DNA of 64,000 nt from Pseudochelatococcus sp047501465 (GCF_047501465.1 NZ_JAZDRL010000001.1:744001-808000), one strand, 5' to 3'. Shown: positions 18,117-28,167, numbered from the stretch's first letter. A program made the numbers and translations. Notes: a model not told the origin generated them from the letters alone.

Positions 18117-18214
18117 ATCAGCCCCAAAAGCGGATACCACCTTTTGGAAAAATCTGATGGATCAACAAACGATTAGAGCAAAATACCGACTTAACTTGAA
18201 TGTATTTTGCTCTA
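18117..18214 (+). repeat. RIME-like intergenic palindromic element
   Basis: Two consecutive hairpins fill the space between convergent genes. The first is CCAAAAG (18124-18130) with CTTTTGG (18141-18147); the second TAGAGCAAAATA (18174-18185) with TATTTTGCTCTA (18203-18214), a 12-bp perfect stem. The order (AAAAG-GGATACC-CTTTT, linker with ATC and CAAACA-like bases, then TAGAGC stem) matches the layout of RIME elements of rhizobia and Brucella relatives. It may also act as the shared transcript end. Confidence 0.7.
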
Positions 18215-18230
18215 TACCCTGGCCTGGCTT

Positions 18231-20678
18231 TCAAGCATGAGGCCGGTTCTGCTTATCCCTCGGCGCGCTCATGTGCAGAGGTTGGCTAGCACTCTCGTCA
18301 TTCGCCATCAGAATTGCGTCGGAATGGTTATGCCCACATAACACCGCAAGCTTGGCATTCAGCCCCTCAATCCCGGCCTCCATTTTGTGCAATCGCGCAT
18401 CTGTGTTCTGCTGCAGCTGCAGTAATGTATTTTCCAGCGCATTAAGCCTGTCATCGATCGGCCGAAGGCGTCCCTCAACCCGCGCCCAGATGCGCCGCCA
18501 TATGGGTCGCACAGTCCATGAAACGGATTGTAATATCCTTTTTCGCAGCCCGGTCTTTGAAGGCAGCCCCGTATCCTCTTCACCTCTGTAGACGTTTGCT
18601 ACGTTTGCCGCTGCAATTGAGCTTGATTTTAATGGGCCGGTGTAAGCAATGCCCGCATTGTCACGCATGATCGTGCGAATAGAGGCAGGAATATTTATGC
18701 CGTGTTTCTCAACACCTTTGAGAAACTGGTCCCAGAAGTGTGCATTGTGCGCCCATTGCACCTCGCGCAGCATAAGATTTGCATAACGCTCCGGGTGCTT
18801 GTGCATCAAGAGGGCATCGTTCACAAAAAATTCTGACCGGGCCGCCAAGGATTCCCGCTCAATCTGACGCGAGTGCGGTGGATGATACACCCATGCCTCA
18901 CGCGAGAATGGCACCTCTCCAACTGCCTGGATGCGCCAACCAAGATCGGTATCCTCACGGAAATGCGGATTCTCAAACGCGATATCAAAACCATTCAGCG
19001 CCTGAAAAACATCTGAACGCACAAACAAGTTGGCCGTCATGAAGCCTATACCTTCAAAGCCTTCATTTGTAACGGGCCGCCATGCCGGATCACCAACACG
19101 ATCGGAGGTGATAAGTCCCTCAAGTCCCGCAATATCAGCCGCCATAAAAGCTTCATGCGCTGCTGCGAGCCAGCCTTCATGCGGCTCGCAATCATCATCG
19201 GTAAAGGCAATAACTCTACCACGCGCCAAGGCTGCACCAGTGTTACGGGCTGTTACAGCACCCTTTCTGTCTGTGTGGATATATTGCAGATCAAAACCGA
19301 AATCAGTTGTACGCTCCGGCCATGGCTCAACACTTTGATCAACAATGATGACTTCAAAATCGCGCCATGTCTGACGACTGAGAAAGCTTACCAGTGTCGA
19401 TAACAAATACGGGCGCTCATACGTTGGCACGACAATCGAGAAAAATGGAGGCGTATCGTGTCTTGCCTTTAGCGCCGCCCAACGCTGCAACAGCATGCCG
19501 AGATTTTCCGAAATGCGCTCCCACGAATAGAAACGATCGGCCTGCGCACGCGCGCCTGCACCAAGCTGCTTGCGCTCTGTTTCATTAGCCAAAACGCTAC
19601 GGATTGTTTGCGCAAAACTTTCGGCATGCGCGATGATAAAAGCCCTCTCAGATGTTTCAATGCCCCGCGCACCAATGGCGGTTGAAACGATCGGCAGCCC
19701 TGCAGCCATGAAGTCGAGCATCTTGATGTTCGTGCCAGAACCACCAAACATTGGGTTTATGGCAAGGTCTGCGGCTTGCAGCCACAATACCTTTTCCTCT
19801 TCTGATATCTGCCCGGTTACGCGCACATTTTCACGCAGTCTTACCCCTTCAAGGCCCCCACCAACACCGCCTGCTATCACGAGCAGAACATGTGGCAATG
19901 CAGGCGCAAGCGCTTCAGCAATGAAGCGTGCTGCAGCAACGTTCGGGCCATAATTACTGCCGAGAAAAAATGCCACTGGCCGCCCCTCAGCGCCAAGCTG
20001 CTGGCGTGCCCTATGTTTCTCATCGGTAGTGGATGGGGTGATCGAACGTGTAAACGTACCATTCGGCACCACACGAATACGCGCAGGCGGTATCCCATAA
20101 AGAGATGCAAAAGACTCCCTATCTTCATGTGAGCAAGCAAGAATGAGATCGGCAGCACGACATACCGCGCTTTCCACCTCAACCACGCCTTTTGCCACCT
20201 CCGAGCCCTCACCGCCATCATCGAGCAATTCAGTGCGCAACACGCCTTCTACATTATGTGCGTCATACACAATAAGCTGTTCCGGCCGCAGCACCTCGCG
20301 CACAAGTGGATAGATCCACGGATGCGAGAAAATCACGACATCTGCCTTACTGACAGCCTTGCGTGCGGCCTTGATATAGTCAGGCGACAGTTCAGCCATG
20401 GTATGAAACGCTGTGTCGATAACACCTCTTCCACCCAGATCGCACGCGCGCTGGTCGGCGGCTGCAAAGTGTGCTTCTGAAAGTGGAACCAACTCTTCAA
20501 GTAAAGTGGGCGTCAGCTGTTGCTTGCGCTCCCCCGGGCCACGCCAGTCATAAGTACCAACATAATGCGCCTGATGGCCCTGCCCCAACCCATGATAAAG
20601 CCCAAGAAGACGCAACCTCCCCCCGCCTACCGGAGGGTCGATAGGCTGCATATCCAGAATGATCGTATGCAACGTCAT
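18231..20678 (-). CDS. Two-domain glycosyltransferase (GT4 - GT2 fusion) with C-terminal coiled coil
   Basis: The 815-residue protein joins two transferases. Residues about 1-400 are GT-B fold, family 4, with the donor-binding segment FGGSGTNIKMLDFMAAGLPI and IGARGIE. Residues about 415-670 are GT-A, family 2: FSIVVPTYERPYLL, RNTGAALARG and the metal-binding FTDDDCEPHEGW. The tail from about 740 is a heptad-rich coiled coil (RLRPIDDRLNALENTLLQLQ). Such fusions add consecutive sugars to surface polysaccharides or glycoproteins. It shares the locus and strand with another GT4 and a DUF4214 protein. The acceptor is unknown. Confidence 0.87.
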   Translation of the reverse strand: MTLHTIILDMQPIDPPVGGGRLRLLGLYHGLGQGHQAHYVGTYDWRGPGERKQQLTPTLLEELVPLSEAHFAAADQRACDLGGRGVIDTAFHTMAELSPDYIKAARKAVSKADVVIFSHPWIYPLVREVLRPEQLIVYDAHNVEGVLRTELLDDGGEGSEVAKGVVEVESAVCRAADLILACSHEDRESFASLYGIPPARIRVVPNGTFTRSITPSTTDEKHRARQQLGAEGRPVAFFLGSNYGPNVAAARFIAEALAPALPHVLLVIAGGVGGGLEGVRLRENVRVTGQISEEEKVLWLQAADLAINPMFGGSGTNIKMLDFMAAGLPIVSTAIGARGIETSERAFIIAHAESFAQTIRSVLANETERKQLGAGARAQADRFYSWERISENLGMLLQRWAALKARHDTPPFFSIVVPTYERPYLLSTLVSFLSRQTWRDFEVIIVDQSVEPWPERTTDFGFDLQYIHTDRKGAVTARNTGAALARGRVIAFTDDDCEPHEGWLAAAHEAFMAADIAGLEGLITSDRVGDPAWRPVTNEGFEGIGFMTANLFVRSDVFQALNGFDIAFENPHFREDTDLGWRIQAVGEVPFSREAWVYHPPHSRQIERESLAARSEFFVNDALLMHKHPERYANLMLREVQWAHNAHFWDQFLKGVEKHGINIPASIRTIMRDNAGIAYTGPLKSSSIAAANVANVYRGEEDTGLPSKTGLRKRILQSVSWTVRPIWRRIWARVEGRLRPIDDRLNALENTLLQLQQNTDARLHKMEAGIEGLNAKLAVLCGHNHSDAILMANDESASQPLHMSAPRDKQNRPHA

Positions 20679-20861
20679 CGGCGTTGTTTCCTCACTTGCT
20701 GGTTTTTAAAGACAAGAGCATCACGCCACGAGCGAGAGTCGCCCTGTGGATAAAAATGATGCATAAACAAAAAGATAGAGCCAAAATCCTATCAAATGGA
20801 AATGCATCTGAAAGCTGAATGCTCGCGACGTTACACCACCCGACATTGCGCTTTTAGTGGT

Positions 20862-21995
20862 TCAATCATGACAAACCCACTTGCTTAGTGCCGGCTCAAG
20901 AGGCACAGCATGGCGGATGTCCGGCATTTCAAATGGCAGATCGAGGGCGCTTGCCAGCGTAATAGCCACCTTCTCCCAGGTGACTTGCTCAGCTGCATGA
21001 AGTCCCTTTTGTCCCATCGATGCGGCAAGTACTGGATCATGCGCCAGTTGCTCAATTCTGGCTGCAATTGCTTGCGGGGTTGGCGCACATACAAAACCCG
21101 TGCGGTCATTTTCAACAACGCGCGCTGGTTCGCCGCTATCACTACAAGTGATAACCGGTTTGCCGCTATGAAAAGCCTCATAGGTAATGAGACCCAGATC
21201 TTCATTTCGTGGCACGAACAGCGCTGCCAGCGCATTACTATAATAGTCGAGCAGCTCTGCATCACTGATCCAGCCAGTGAAACGAATGCGCGGATCACCT
21301 GCTGCTAGCGCTTTAAAGCGCCCGGCATCCTCCCCCGCGCCCGCAATCACAAGCTCCACGGGTGCTTTAACGTATTTCATGGCCTCGATAGCCAGATCTA
21401 CGCGCTTCCAGCGATGCAAACGACCGGGCATAAAGACGTGTCTGAAAGCCCCCTGCCGTAAACCTGTCAGATTTGTTGGGTGGCGAATAACCTCTGCATT
21501 CAGGCCATTATAACGGCGTAATCGCGCCGCAACTTCCTCGCCAATAGCAAACACCTTGCGGGCACGCGGCGCACTCAAAGCAGCCGTATCGAGCGCATGA
21601 ATAAGCACCCGCTGCTCTGAAAGCTGTGCGGAGCCTGCGCCAAACTCAACCTCAAACATGTCATAAAACACCCGCATAGTGTGCTGCAAATAGCAGACAT
21701 GATTGGGATGACGCACAAGATAGGACGGCGCTTTGGACGTGATCACGCCATCATATGCACTGACATCCAGATCATAGAATCGCAGATAGGATTCCTTGAT
21801 CGTATCAAAATTTGCTTCATTGGATGGGATCTGAAGCAGCGTGACATCAAGCCCAATTGCCAGCAGCGCATCGCGCAAACCAGCGAAAAAGCGCTCTGCT
21901 CCCCCAGTTTCGCCTGATCCCGATCCCGCCGCGACAATTGCCACTTTGGGTTTCACAAGTCTTCCTGTTGAGATCGCAGCCTTACTTGCGCGCAT
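20862..21995 (-). CDS. Family 4 glycosyltransferase
   Basis: The 377-residue protein has an N-terminal AAGSGSGETGGAERF acceptor-side segment and the GT4 C-terminal domain: MPGRLHRWKRVDLAIEAM, VIAGAGEDA and the nucleotide-sugar motif PRNEDLGLITYEAFHSGKPV with the EX7E-type glutamates. It probably extends a surface glycan together with the fused transferase downstream. ATG 21995 leaves a 14-base overlap with the DUF4214 gene; the longest frame from 22034 would overlap by 53. Translational coupling is likely. Confidence 0.87.
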   Translation of the reverse strand: MRASKAAISTGRLVKPKVAIVAAGSGSGETGGAERFFAGLRDALLAIGLDVTLLQIPSNEANFDTIKESYLRFYDLDVSAYDGVITSKAPSYLVRHPNHVCYLQHTMRVFYDMFEVEFGAGSAQLSEQRVLIHALDTAALSAPRARKVFAIGEEVAARLRRYNGLNAEVIRHPTNLTGLRQGAFRHVFMPGRLHRWKRVDLAIEAMKYVKAPVELVIAGAGEDAGRFKALAAGDPRIRFTGWISDAELLDYYSNALAALFVPRNEDLGLITYEAFHSGKPVITCSDSGEPARVVENDRTGFVCAPTPQAIAARIEQLAHDPVLAASMGQKGLHAAEQVTWEKVAITLASALDLPFEMPDIRHAVPLEPALSKWVCHD

Positions 21996-22638
21996 TTGCA
22001 ACGGCATCGACATTAAGCCGCTCCTGAAGTTCACTGATCTGCAAGGTCATTGCTTGAAGGTGTTGATTGATCAGCGCTTCACAGGTTTGGCGCTCAGCCT
22101 GCGCTTCAATCAGGTGGCGTTCCAGCTTTTGCAGCTTGCTCTCTGCAGTATCAACACGCGCGATGACCTGACGCATATAGCTGGCCAAGCGGGGAATATT
22201 ACCGGCTATTCGCACAAGAACACCAAGCTTGCGCCCAAACACCGAACGACGCGCACGCTCGATAAAACGTTCTCGCCTCAAGCCTGAAACGCGCACACCA
22301 CGCGCCCGCGCCTCATCTGTTGCCAGCAGGCAATCAAGCACGTCGATGCGGCTCAGCTGCCCAAGGCGCAAGTCTTGCAGATATTGCGCGGCATTATCGC
22401 CATCAGGTTCTTGCCCAAGAATAGCAAGATACGCTGAACGCAGAAAAACGACATCATAGTTTGCAAGCAATTCGGCTGCTGTATATCGCATCCGGTTGAC
22501 ATCAATCGGGGGTGGCAGCTCTTCCGCGTCGTTCAGCGCATAAGCCTCAGCATCCACCCGTGCTTTACGAGCCTCAACATCAGCCCGCACCTTTTGCATC
22601 AGGATATCAAGGTCGTTCAGCCGCACCATTTCACCCAC
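21982..22638 (-). CDS. DUF4214-domain protein with C-terminal coiled coil
   Basis: The 218-residue protein has a charged N-terminal helix (residues 8-40), a DUF4214-like module (AAELLANYDVVFLRSAYLAI, LGQEPDGDNAAQYLQDL) near 50-100, an Arg-rich middle and a long heptad segment (DTAESKLQKLERHL onwards) to the end. DUF4214 modules occur in surface-layer and glycan-linked proteins and beside glycosyltransferases. No enzyme motif is visible. It is the first gene of the glycosyltransferase run and overlaps the next. Confidence 0.72.
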   Translation of the reverse strand: MGEMVRLNDLDILMQKVRADVEARKARVDAEAYALNDAEELPPPIDVNRMRYTAAELLANYDVVFLRSAYLAILGQEPDGDNAAQYLQDLRLGQLSRIDVLDCLLATDEARARGVRVSGLRRERFIERARRSVFGRKLGVLVRIAGNIPRLASYMRQVIARVDTAESKLQKLERHLIEAQAERQTCEALINQHLQAMTLQISELQERLNVDAVANARK

Positions 22639-23065
22639 GTCACCAAATCTCCAGAACAGTCACTGCACCAAAAACAGGTCGATATACAGATAATTAAAAA
22701 TATAAATGAATAAAAACAATCACCTATAAACGACAAACATGCTTACATCGATTCTCATACTACAACAAAAACCATTAATTATTTAAATATGAAATACAAT
22801 CAAATATAAATTGCAATTTGTGCTATGTATAATTGGATGCAACCGTGCATTATTTGCAACAGCAAATAACATCGTCTTGGATATCGTGTTTACCCACTTT
22901 AATTTGCAGGGAAGCCGCCAGACAGATTGAAGTATTTTTGATAAGCTAAACTTGAACAAATTGATGCCGACATACCATTCCCATTGCAATGCAAGATCAA
23001 AAGGATGGCGCGTAAAATCGGCTACCGACAAAGCATTACCTGCTTTGTTGCTGCACAGCAGACAC
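22639..23065. other. AT-rich intergenic region between glpD and glycosyltransferase locus
   Basis: The 427 bases include a very AT-rich core (about 22690-22850) that probably carries the promoter of the DUF4214/glycosyltransferase genes. A minus-strand frame of 82 codons at 22783-23031 has no ribosome site or recognisable sequence and was not called. Confidence 0.5.
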
Positions 23066-24571
23066 TCAATGGATAGACAGGTCGCTTTCTACCTTTTCCA
23101 GGAAAGCTGCCAGTGCTGCAACTTGCTCTGGCTTAAACTGCAGACCCAGCTTGGACCGACGCCACAGAATATCCTCTGCAGTTACTGCCCACTCGGATTC
23201 TACCAGATGACGAACTTCATTTTCACCCAGATCAGCGCCGAAAATATTTCCAAGCGTGCCATCCGCAAGAATTGAAAGCGCAAGCGTGCCATAATTTCGC
23301 GCTAACCTTATAAGCGTGGCATCAGATACGCTCGGCGCACGCTTTTTCAACCTTGCAACAAGATCAGAAAAGCCATCCACCGGAAAATCACCACCTGGCA
23401 AACGACTATCGGCTGTCCAGGCAGGCGCGCGCAAGCCCAACACTTTCTCTACCTTGGCCATAACGGCCTCACTTAATTTGCGATAAGTTGTAAGCTTGCC
23501 TCCAAATACATGAATGGCCGTGCCCATCTCGGCGTTTCCTTCATGCGTGAGTACATAATCGCGCGTAGCTTCCTGCGCCAAAGAAGCGCCGTCATTGTAG
23601 AGCGGCCGCACGCCAGAATAAGCCCACACAACATCGCTTGATGTGATTTCCTTGCGGAAGTAGGCGCCTGCTGCATCGCAAAGATAAGCAACCTCCTCCG
23701 GCGTTATGCGCACCAATCCGGGATCACCCATGTAATCACGATCAGTGGTCCCTATCAGCGTGAAATCCTGCTCGTATGGGATCGCAAATACAACGCGGCC
23801 ATCAGCATTTTGAAAAATGTAGCAGCGATCATGATCGAACAACTTCGGCACTACAATATGACTGCCTTGCACCAACCTCACACGTGGAGCAATGGCCTCA
23901 CCATCGATCAGGTAACGTACTTCATCAACCCATGGGCCTGCTGCATTGACCACAAGACGCGCCGCCACATACGATACAATACCTGTACGTTCATCACGAA
24001 GCGCAACAAGAAACGCGCCCGCTTCACGCCGAACATCGATGACAGTGGTTCGCGTAAGAATGCGGGCACCGCGATTTTGTGCATCTCGCGCATTGAGAGC
24101 AACCAGGCGCGCATCCTGCACCCATGCATCTGAATATTCGAAAGCGCGTGTAAAACCAGGCTTCAAAGATCTGCCCGCGCTATCAGTGCGCAGATCAAAC
24201 ATGCGGGTTGCAGGTAGTAATTTACGCCCGCCAATATGATCATACAAAAAAAGCCCCAGCCGCAACATCCATGCTGGGCGAAGAGCTTTATGATAGGGCA
24301 GAATAAAACGCAGCGGCCAAATGATATGCGGCGCCATGCGCCATAATACTTCACGTTCCGCCAGCGCTTCACGCACAAGTCGGAATTCGTAATGCTCTAA
24401 ATACCGTAAACCGCCATGAATGAGCTTGGTCGAAGCTGAGGATGCGCCACTTGCAAGGTCAGCTTTTTCAACAAGCATAACCTCAAAACCACGCCCCGCT
24501 GCATCACGTGCAATGCCACAACCATTGATACCGCCACCAATTACCAGAATGTCGCAATCCACACCCGACAT
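23066..24571 (-). CDS. glpD: FAD-dependent glycerol-3-phosphate dehydrogenase
   Basis: GlpD oxidises sn-glycerol-3-phosphate to dihydroxyacetone phosphate at the inner membrane and passes electrons to quinone. The 501-residue protein begins MSGVDCDILVIGGGINGCGI, the FAD-binding Rossmann motif, then has SSASTKLIHGGLRYLEHYEF, the GlpD signature, and GTTDRDYMGDP. ATG 24571 places the dinucleotide fold at the N-terminus as in the family; a start at 24664 would add 31 unconserved residues. No glpK or glpF is in the window. Confidence 0.95.
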   Translation of the reverse strand: MSGVDCDILVIGGGINGCGIARDAAGRGFEVMLVEKADLASGASSASTKLIHGGLRYLEHYEFRLVREALAEREVLWRMAPHIIWPLRFILPYHKALRPAWMLRLGLFLYDHIGGRKLLPATRMFDLRTDSAGRSLKPGFTRAFEYSDAWVQDARLVALNARDAQNRGARILTRTTVIDVRREAGAFLVALRDERTGIVSYVAARLVVNAAGPWVDEVRYLIDGEAIAPRVRLVQGSHIVVPKLFDHDRCYIFQNADGRVVFAIPYEQDFTLIGTTDRDYMGDPGLVRITPEEVAYLCDAAGAYFRKEITSSDVVWAYSGVRPLYNDGASLAQEATRDYVLTHEGNAEMGTAIHVFGGKLTTYRKLSEAVMAKVEKVLGLRAPAWTADSRLPGGDFPVDGFSDLVARLKKRAPSVSDATLIRLARNYGTLALSILADGTLGNIFGADLGENEVRHLVESEWAVTAEDILWRRSKLGLQFKPEQVAALAAFLEKVESDLSIH

Positions 24572-24787
24572 CAACGTCCCATTCCCCCGACCGTTTGCGG
24601 CCAGATTATTCTTAATTTCAAGCTGCGGAATGCCGGACAGATATGACGACGACAAACTCGTCACTATATTTCAGGGAAAATACCATAGACGTCAATGCCC
24701 GCTGTATCTCTCACAAAAGCTATTGACGGGAGAATACTGGCAACCTGAAACACCAGACAGCTAACGCCATCCAGCATCACACAGAAA

Positions 24788-24815
24788 ATGGATGCACGTT
24801 ATTGCTGTCATCCAT
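24788..24815 (-). terminator. Hairpin after MBL-fold hydrolase gene
   Basis: ATGGATG (24788-24794) pairs with CATCCAT (24809-24815), 26 bases beyond the stop, with TTTTC following on the minus strand. The stem is short. Confidence 0.45.
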
Positions 24816-24841
24816 AGATAAAATGCAAAATCCCACCCTGT

Positions 24842-25891
24842 TTAAGCGCGTATTAAGCGTTGCACGCCATCTTTTTCTTCAATCCAATTTAACTCATCTC
24901 GATTAACCAAATAGTTTACATGCGCAAGCGCTTCACCAAAAGCCATTGCTATTTGATCGTGATCCAGAGGGCGCGTGAAGAGAATGGGCATCATATCTGC
25001 AACTGAATGCGGGTTTTGATCACACGCCCGCAGTATCAGCCCGCATCGGTCTTCATGATGCTGGATAAGTTGCTGCGCCCGCAAGGCAATGCCCTCGAAA
25101 GGCCGTTCATGCCCTGGCAAGATAAGGCTGGAATCTGGCACTTTGGTTACCAGCTCTTGAAGCGTGGTGATAAAGCCATCAAGTGCATTCTCATCTGGCT
25201 CAGAAGGTGACACACCAACATTCGGTGTAATGCGAGCCATAATTTGATCGGCAGCAAATAGTAGGCTGTCATCAGGCGCATGGAGCATCAGTTGGTTCTT
25301 GGCGTGGCCATTGCCGGATATCACAGCAAAATCACGCCCTCCAATCGACAGCCTGTCACCATCTTCAATACGCATATATTCAGTGGGAGGAGCATCTGAA
25401 ACGATAGCAAAATACGCTTCAGGAGGCAGAATACTTTCGGCAAGATATGCTGGCAGACCATGGCTGAGATAATGCGCTATCTCGCTGGCAGTCGGAGTAG
25501 AGCGCAAGCTTCCAGGCGCTGTAAGGCCTGACGTAAGCGTGTAGCATGTTTCGTTTGTCAACAGCGGGGCATCAAAGGTGTGGCATAACCAGTGAGCAAG
25601 CCCGACATGATCAGGATGAAAATGACTGACAATAATGCGTGTCAGCCTCATTCCTTTTAAAGGACCGGCCTGCAGAGCCTGCCATATTTCACGCGTGATA
25701 GCATCGCTAATACCGGTGTCGAGCACAGCCCAACCACCCTGATCTTCGATCAGATAGATATTAATGTGATTAAGAGAAAAAGGCAGAGGCAGACGCGTCC
25801 AGAGCACACCGTCCGCCACGCTGATCACCTCGCCGGGCAAGGGGGGCGCGGGAAAGGGAAAGTGCAGGTCACCTCTATCCGTGGTCATCAC
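24842..25891 (-). CDS. MBL-fold metallo-hydrolase
   Basis: The 349-residue protein shows the metallo-beta-lactamase fold ligands in order: SHFHPDHVG (HxHxDH), GNGHAKNQL (third His), the Asp in FAADQIM and the His in LPGHERPF. The N-terminal VLDTGIS segment is also typical. Extended C-terminal helical region (from about 260) resembles the LACTB2-like or beta-lactamase-associated winged-helix class, which act on thioesters, RNA or lactones; substrate is unknown. It lies 170 bases from the thiolase and on the same strand, but a terminator separates them. Confidence 0.85.
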   Translation of the reverse strand: MMTTDRGDLHFPFPAPPLPGEVISVADGVLWTRLPLPFSLNHINIYLIEDQGGWAVLDTGISDAITREIWQALQAGPLKGMRLTRIIVSHFHPDHVGLAHWLCHTFDAPLLTNETCYTLTSGLTAPGSLRSTPTASEIAHYLSHGLPAYLAESILPPEAYFAIVSDAPPTEYMRIEDGDRLSIGGRDFAVISGNGHAKNQLMLHAPDDSLLFAADQIMARITPNVGVSPSEPDENALDGFITTLQELVTKVPDSSLILPGHERPFEGIALRAQQLIQHHEDRCGLILRACDQNPHSVADMMPILFTRPLDHDQIAMAFGEALAHVNYLVNRDELNWIEEKDGVQRLIRA

Positions 25892-26004
25892 ATCGTCCCC
25901 TCCCGCACCTTAAGAGCAGCTCCATAAAGCACAACGCTATATCTTTTTATTCATGCATTAAACCCATTTAAAAATGGTACTCACTTGCTGATCAGATGCA
26001 GTAA

Positions 26005-26048
26005 AAAATGCATTATCGTATGGCGGTCCTTGTTAAAGAACCGCCATA
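26005..26048 (-). terminator. Terminator of the thiolase operon
   Basis: TATGGCGGT (26019-26027) pairs with ACCGCCATA (26040-26048), 9 bp perfect, 12-base loop. About ten bases later the minus strand has a six-T run (ATTTTTTAC). It starts 13 bases after the thiolase stop. Confidence 0.72.
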
Positions 26049-26060
26049 ACCTTCTGTTTC

Positions 26061-27263
26061 TCAGGCAACTTCGAACAGTCCAGCTGCACCCATACCGCCA
26101 CCGACACACATTGTCACGACAACGTAACGTACACCTCGACGCTTGCCTTCGATCAACGCATGCCCAACGAGCCGCGCACCCGACATGCCATAAGGGTGGC
26201 CAATCGAAATCGCTCCGCCATTGACATTAAAACGTTCATTATCGATGCCCAGTCTTTCCCGACAATAAAGCGCCTGTACCGCAAAAGCTTCGTTAAGCTC
26301 CCATAGGCCAATGTCGTCTACTTTCAATCCGTGCTGAGCAAGCAATTTAGGAACAGCAAAGACAGGGCCGATGCCCATTTCATCGGGATCACAACCTGCG
26401 ACAGCCATGCCGCGATAAATCCCCAACGGCTGCAATCCACGCCGCGCTGCCTCACCCGCTTCCATCAGAACACTGGCTGAGGCACCATCGGATAACTGGG
26501 ATGCATTGCCCGCCGTAATGTAATGCCCGGCCTGTACCACCTGCCCACCAGTAAATACTGGCTTCAGACTCTGTAACCCTTCCAGAGTGGTATCGGCACG
26601 GTTACCTTCATCGCGCGGAGCAGTGATCTCGACATCACGCGTTTCGCCGGTCGCCTTGTCAAACACCTTCATTACGCTCGGCAGAGGAACAATTTCAGCA
26701 TCGAAACGCCCCGCAGCTTGTGCGCTGGCCGTGCGCTGCTGGGATTGCAGAGCGTAGGCATCCTGCAAATCGCGTGGTATTTTATAACGATCAGACACGA
26801 TCTCGGCTGTTTCAAGCATCGTCATATATAGATCAGGGCGATTAGCGACCAGCCATGGATCCTGAAAACGGTCCAGGTTCATTTTTGGTGTCTGCACGAG
26901 GGAGATGGATTCCAGCCCACCGCCAACAGTAACGGTCATGCCATCATGCACAATTTGCTTTGCCGCAGTGGCAATAGCCATCAGCCCGGAAGCACACTGG
27001 CGATCAATCGTCATACCAGCGACGCTTGTAGGAAGCCCAGCTCGCAAGGCTGATTGACGTGCGACATTCAGATAGGTTGAACCCTGCTGCATTGCCGCGC
27101 CAAGGATCACGTCATCAATTTCGGCCGGATCAACGCCAGCACGTGCGACTGCATGAGCAATGGCATGGCCGCCAAGCGTCTGCGCCTGTGTATCGTTGAA
27201 TGCACCGCGATAAGCCTTGCCAATAGGCGTGCGCGCGGTGGAAACAATAACTGCCTCTCTCAT
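26061..27263 (-). CDS. Thiolase (acetyl-CoA acyltransferase)
   Basis: The 400-residue enzyme cleaves 3-oxoacyl-CoA with CoA to release acetyl-CoA (or runs in reverse). The acyl-carrying cysteine is Cys90 in DRQCASGLMA, the catalytic His is in SIGHPYGMSGA near residue 350 and the second Cys in MCVGGGMGAAG near 386. It is the last gene of the catabolic run, four bases after the SDR stop. Together with the SDR, MaoC and acyl-CoA dehydrogenases it completes a beta-oxidation spiral. Confidence 0.94.
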   Translation of the reverse strand: MREAVIVSTARTPIGKAYRGAFNDTQAQTLGGHAIAHAVARAGVDPAEIDDVILGAAMQQGSTYLNVARQSALRAGLPTSVAGMTIDRQCASGLMAIATAAKQIVHDGMTVTVGGGLESISLVQTPKMNLDRFQDPWLVANRPDLYMTMLETAEIVSDRYKIPRDLQDAYALQSQQRTASAQAAGRFDAEIVPLPSVMKVFDKATGETRDVEITAPRDEGNRADTTLEGLQSLKPVFTGGQVVQAGHYITAGNASQLSDGASASVLMEAGEAARRGLQPLGIYRGMAVAGCDPDEMGIGPVFAVPKLLAQHGLKVDDIGLWELNEAFAVQALYCRERLGIDNERFNVNGGAISIGHPYGMSGARLVGHALIEGKRRGVRYVVVTMCVGGGMGAAGLFEVA

Positions 27264-27267
27264 AATC

Positions 27268-28167
27268 TCAGGCCTTTCCGGAGAGATCGATGTTCAGCGC
27301 ATGTGCTGCGATCGACACAAATTTACTGGTTTGATCGAAAGCGCCATCCAGCGTTCGCGCTTTGGAGCGGCTGGCGATTTCATTGAAATGACGTGCAATG
27401 CCTTCAGGGGTTCGCTCAGATTCCGGCAGAAACACCCCTTCGGTTTCTTCAATGCGTGTCAGGGCATAAACACCAGCGCCCGCTCCCAGGATAACGCGCG
27501 AAGGCGCATTCTCACTCGCAAGATAAAGTACTGCTGGCGTTACGGTTTCTGGGGCAAGCAAAGCTGCCGCCTCCTCACTGATGAGCCCTGCCGTCATCTG
27601 GGTGGCAGCGGTTGGCGCGAGCGTATTGACATGGATGCCATATTTCTCGCCCTCGATATGAAGCACGTTCATAAGGCCGATCATCGCAGCTTTGGCAGCG
27701 CCATAATTCGCCTGTCCAAAATTGCCGTAGATGCCCGATGCTGATGACGTGAACACGATGCGCCCATAGCGAGCTTCGCGCATTCCCTCCCACACCGCCT
27801 TGGAGAAATTGAAAGAGCCAGTCACGTGAATTTTAAGAACAAGCTCAAACTCTTCCAGCGACATCTTGGCGAAGCTTCTATCACGCAAGATGCCCGCATT
27901 ATTCACGAGGATGTCGACGCCACCGAAGATGGCCTGTGCGCGTGCCACGGCCTCCTGCACTTGTGTTGGGTTAGAGACGTCAGCGGCGGCGGCGATCGCT
28001 TTACCGCCCTCACGCTCAATCTCAACAGCCACAGCGCGTGCTGCTTCAGCATCAACGTCAGAAACGACGACGCGCGCACCTGCTCGTGCAAGCCCGAGTG
28101 CATGGCTTCGGCCTAGGCCTGCACCTGCACCCGTTACAATCGCCGTTCTATTGGCAAACCCGCTCAT
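27268..28167 (-). CDS. SDR 3-hydroxyacyl-CoA dehydrogenase (HSD17B4-like)
   Basis: The 299-residue short-chain dehydrogenase has TGAGAGLGRSHAL for the cofactor, NNAGILRDRSF, catalytic Ser in TSSASGIYGN and YGAAKAAMIG for Tyr/Lys. The RDRSFAKM and C-terminal layout match the dehydrogenase domain of peroxisomal multifunctional enzyme type 2, which acts on (3R)-hydroxyacyl-CoA after a MaoC hydratase. ATG 28167 overlaps the MaoC stop as ATGA. The step fits between hydratase and thiolase. Confidence 0.9.
   Translation of the reverse strand: MSGFANRTAIVTGAGAGLGRSHALGLARAGARVVVSDVDAEAARAVAVEIEREGGKAIAAAADVSNPTQVQEAVARAQAIFGGVDILVNNAGILRDRSFAKMSLEEFELVLKIHVTGSFNFSKAVWEGMREARYGRIVFTSSASGIYGNFGQANYGAAKAAMIGLMNVLHIEGEKYGIHVNTLAPTAATQMTAGLISEEAAALLAPETVTPAVLYLASENAPSRVILGAGAGVYALTRIEETEGVFLPESERTPEGIARHFNEIASRSKARTLDGAFDQTSKFVSIAAHALNIDLSGKA

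Noticed and set aside
22783..23031. 82-codon minus-strand frame in the region upstream of the glycosyltransferase locus
   Set aside because: No ribosome site, no recognisable sequence, and it extends into promoter-like AT-rich DNA.
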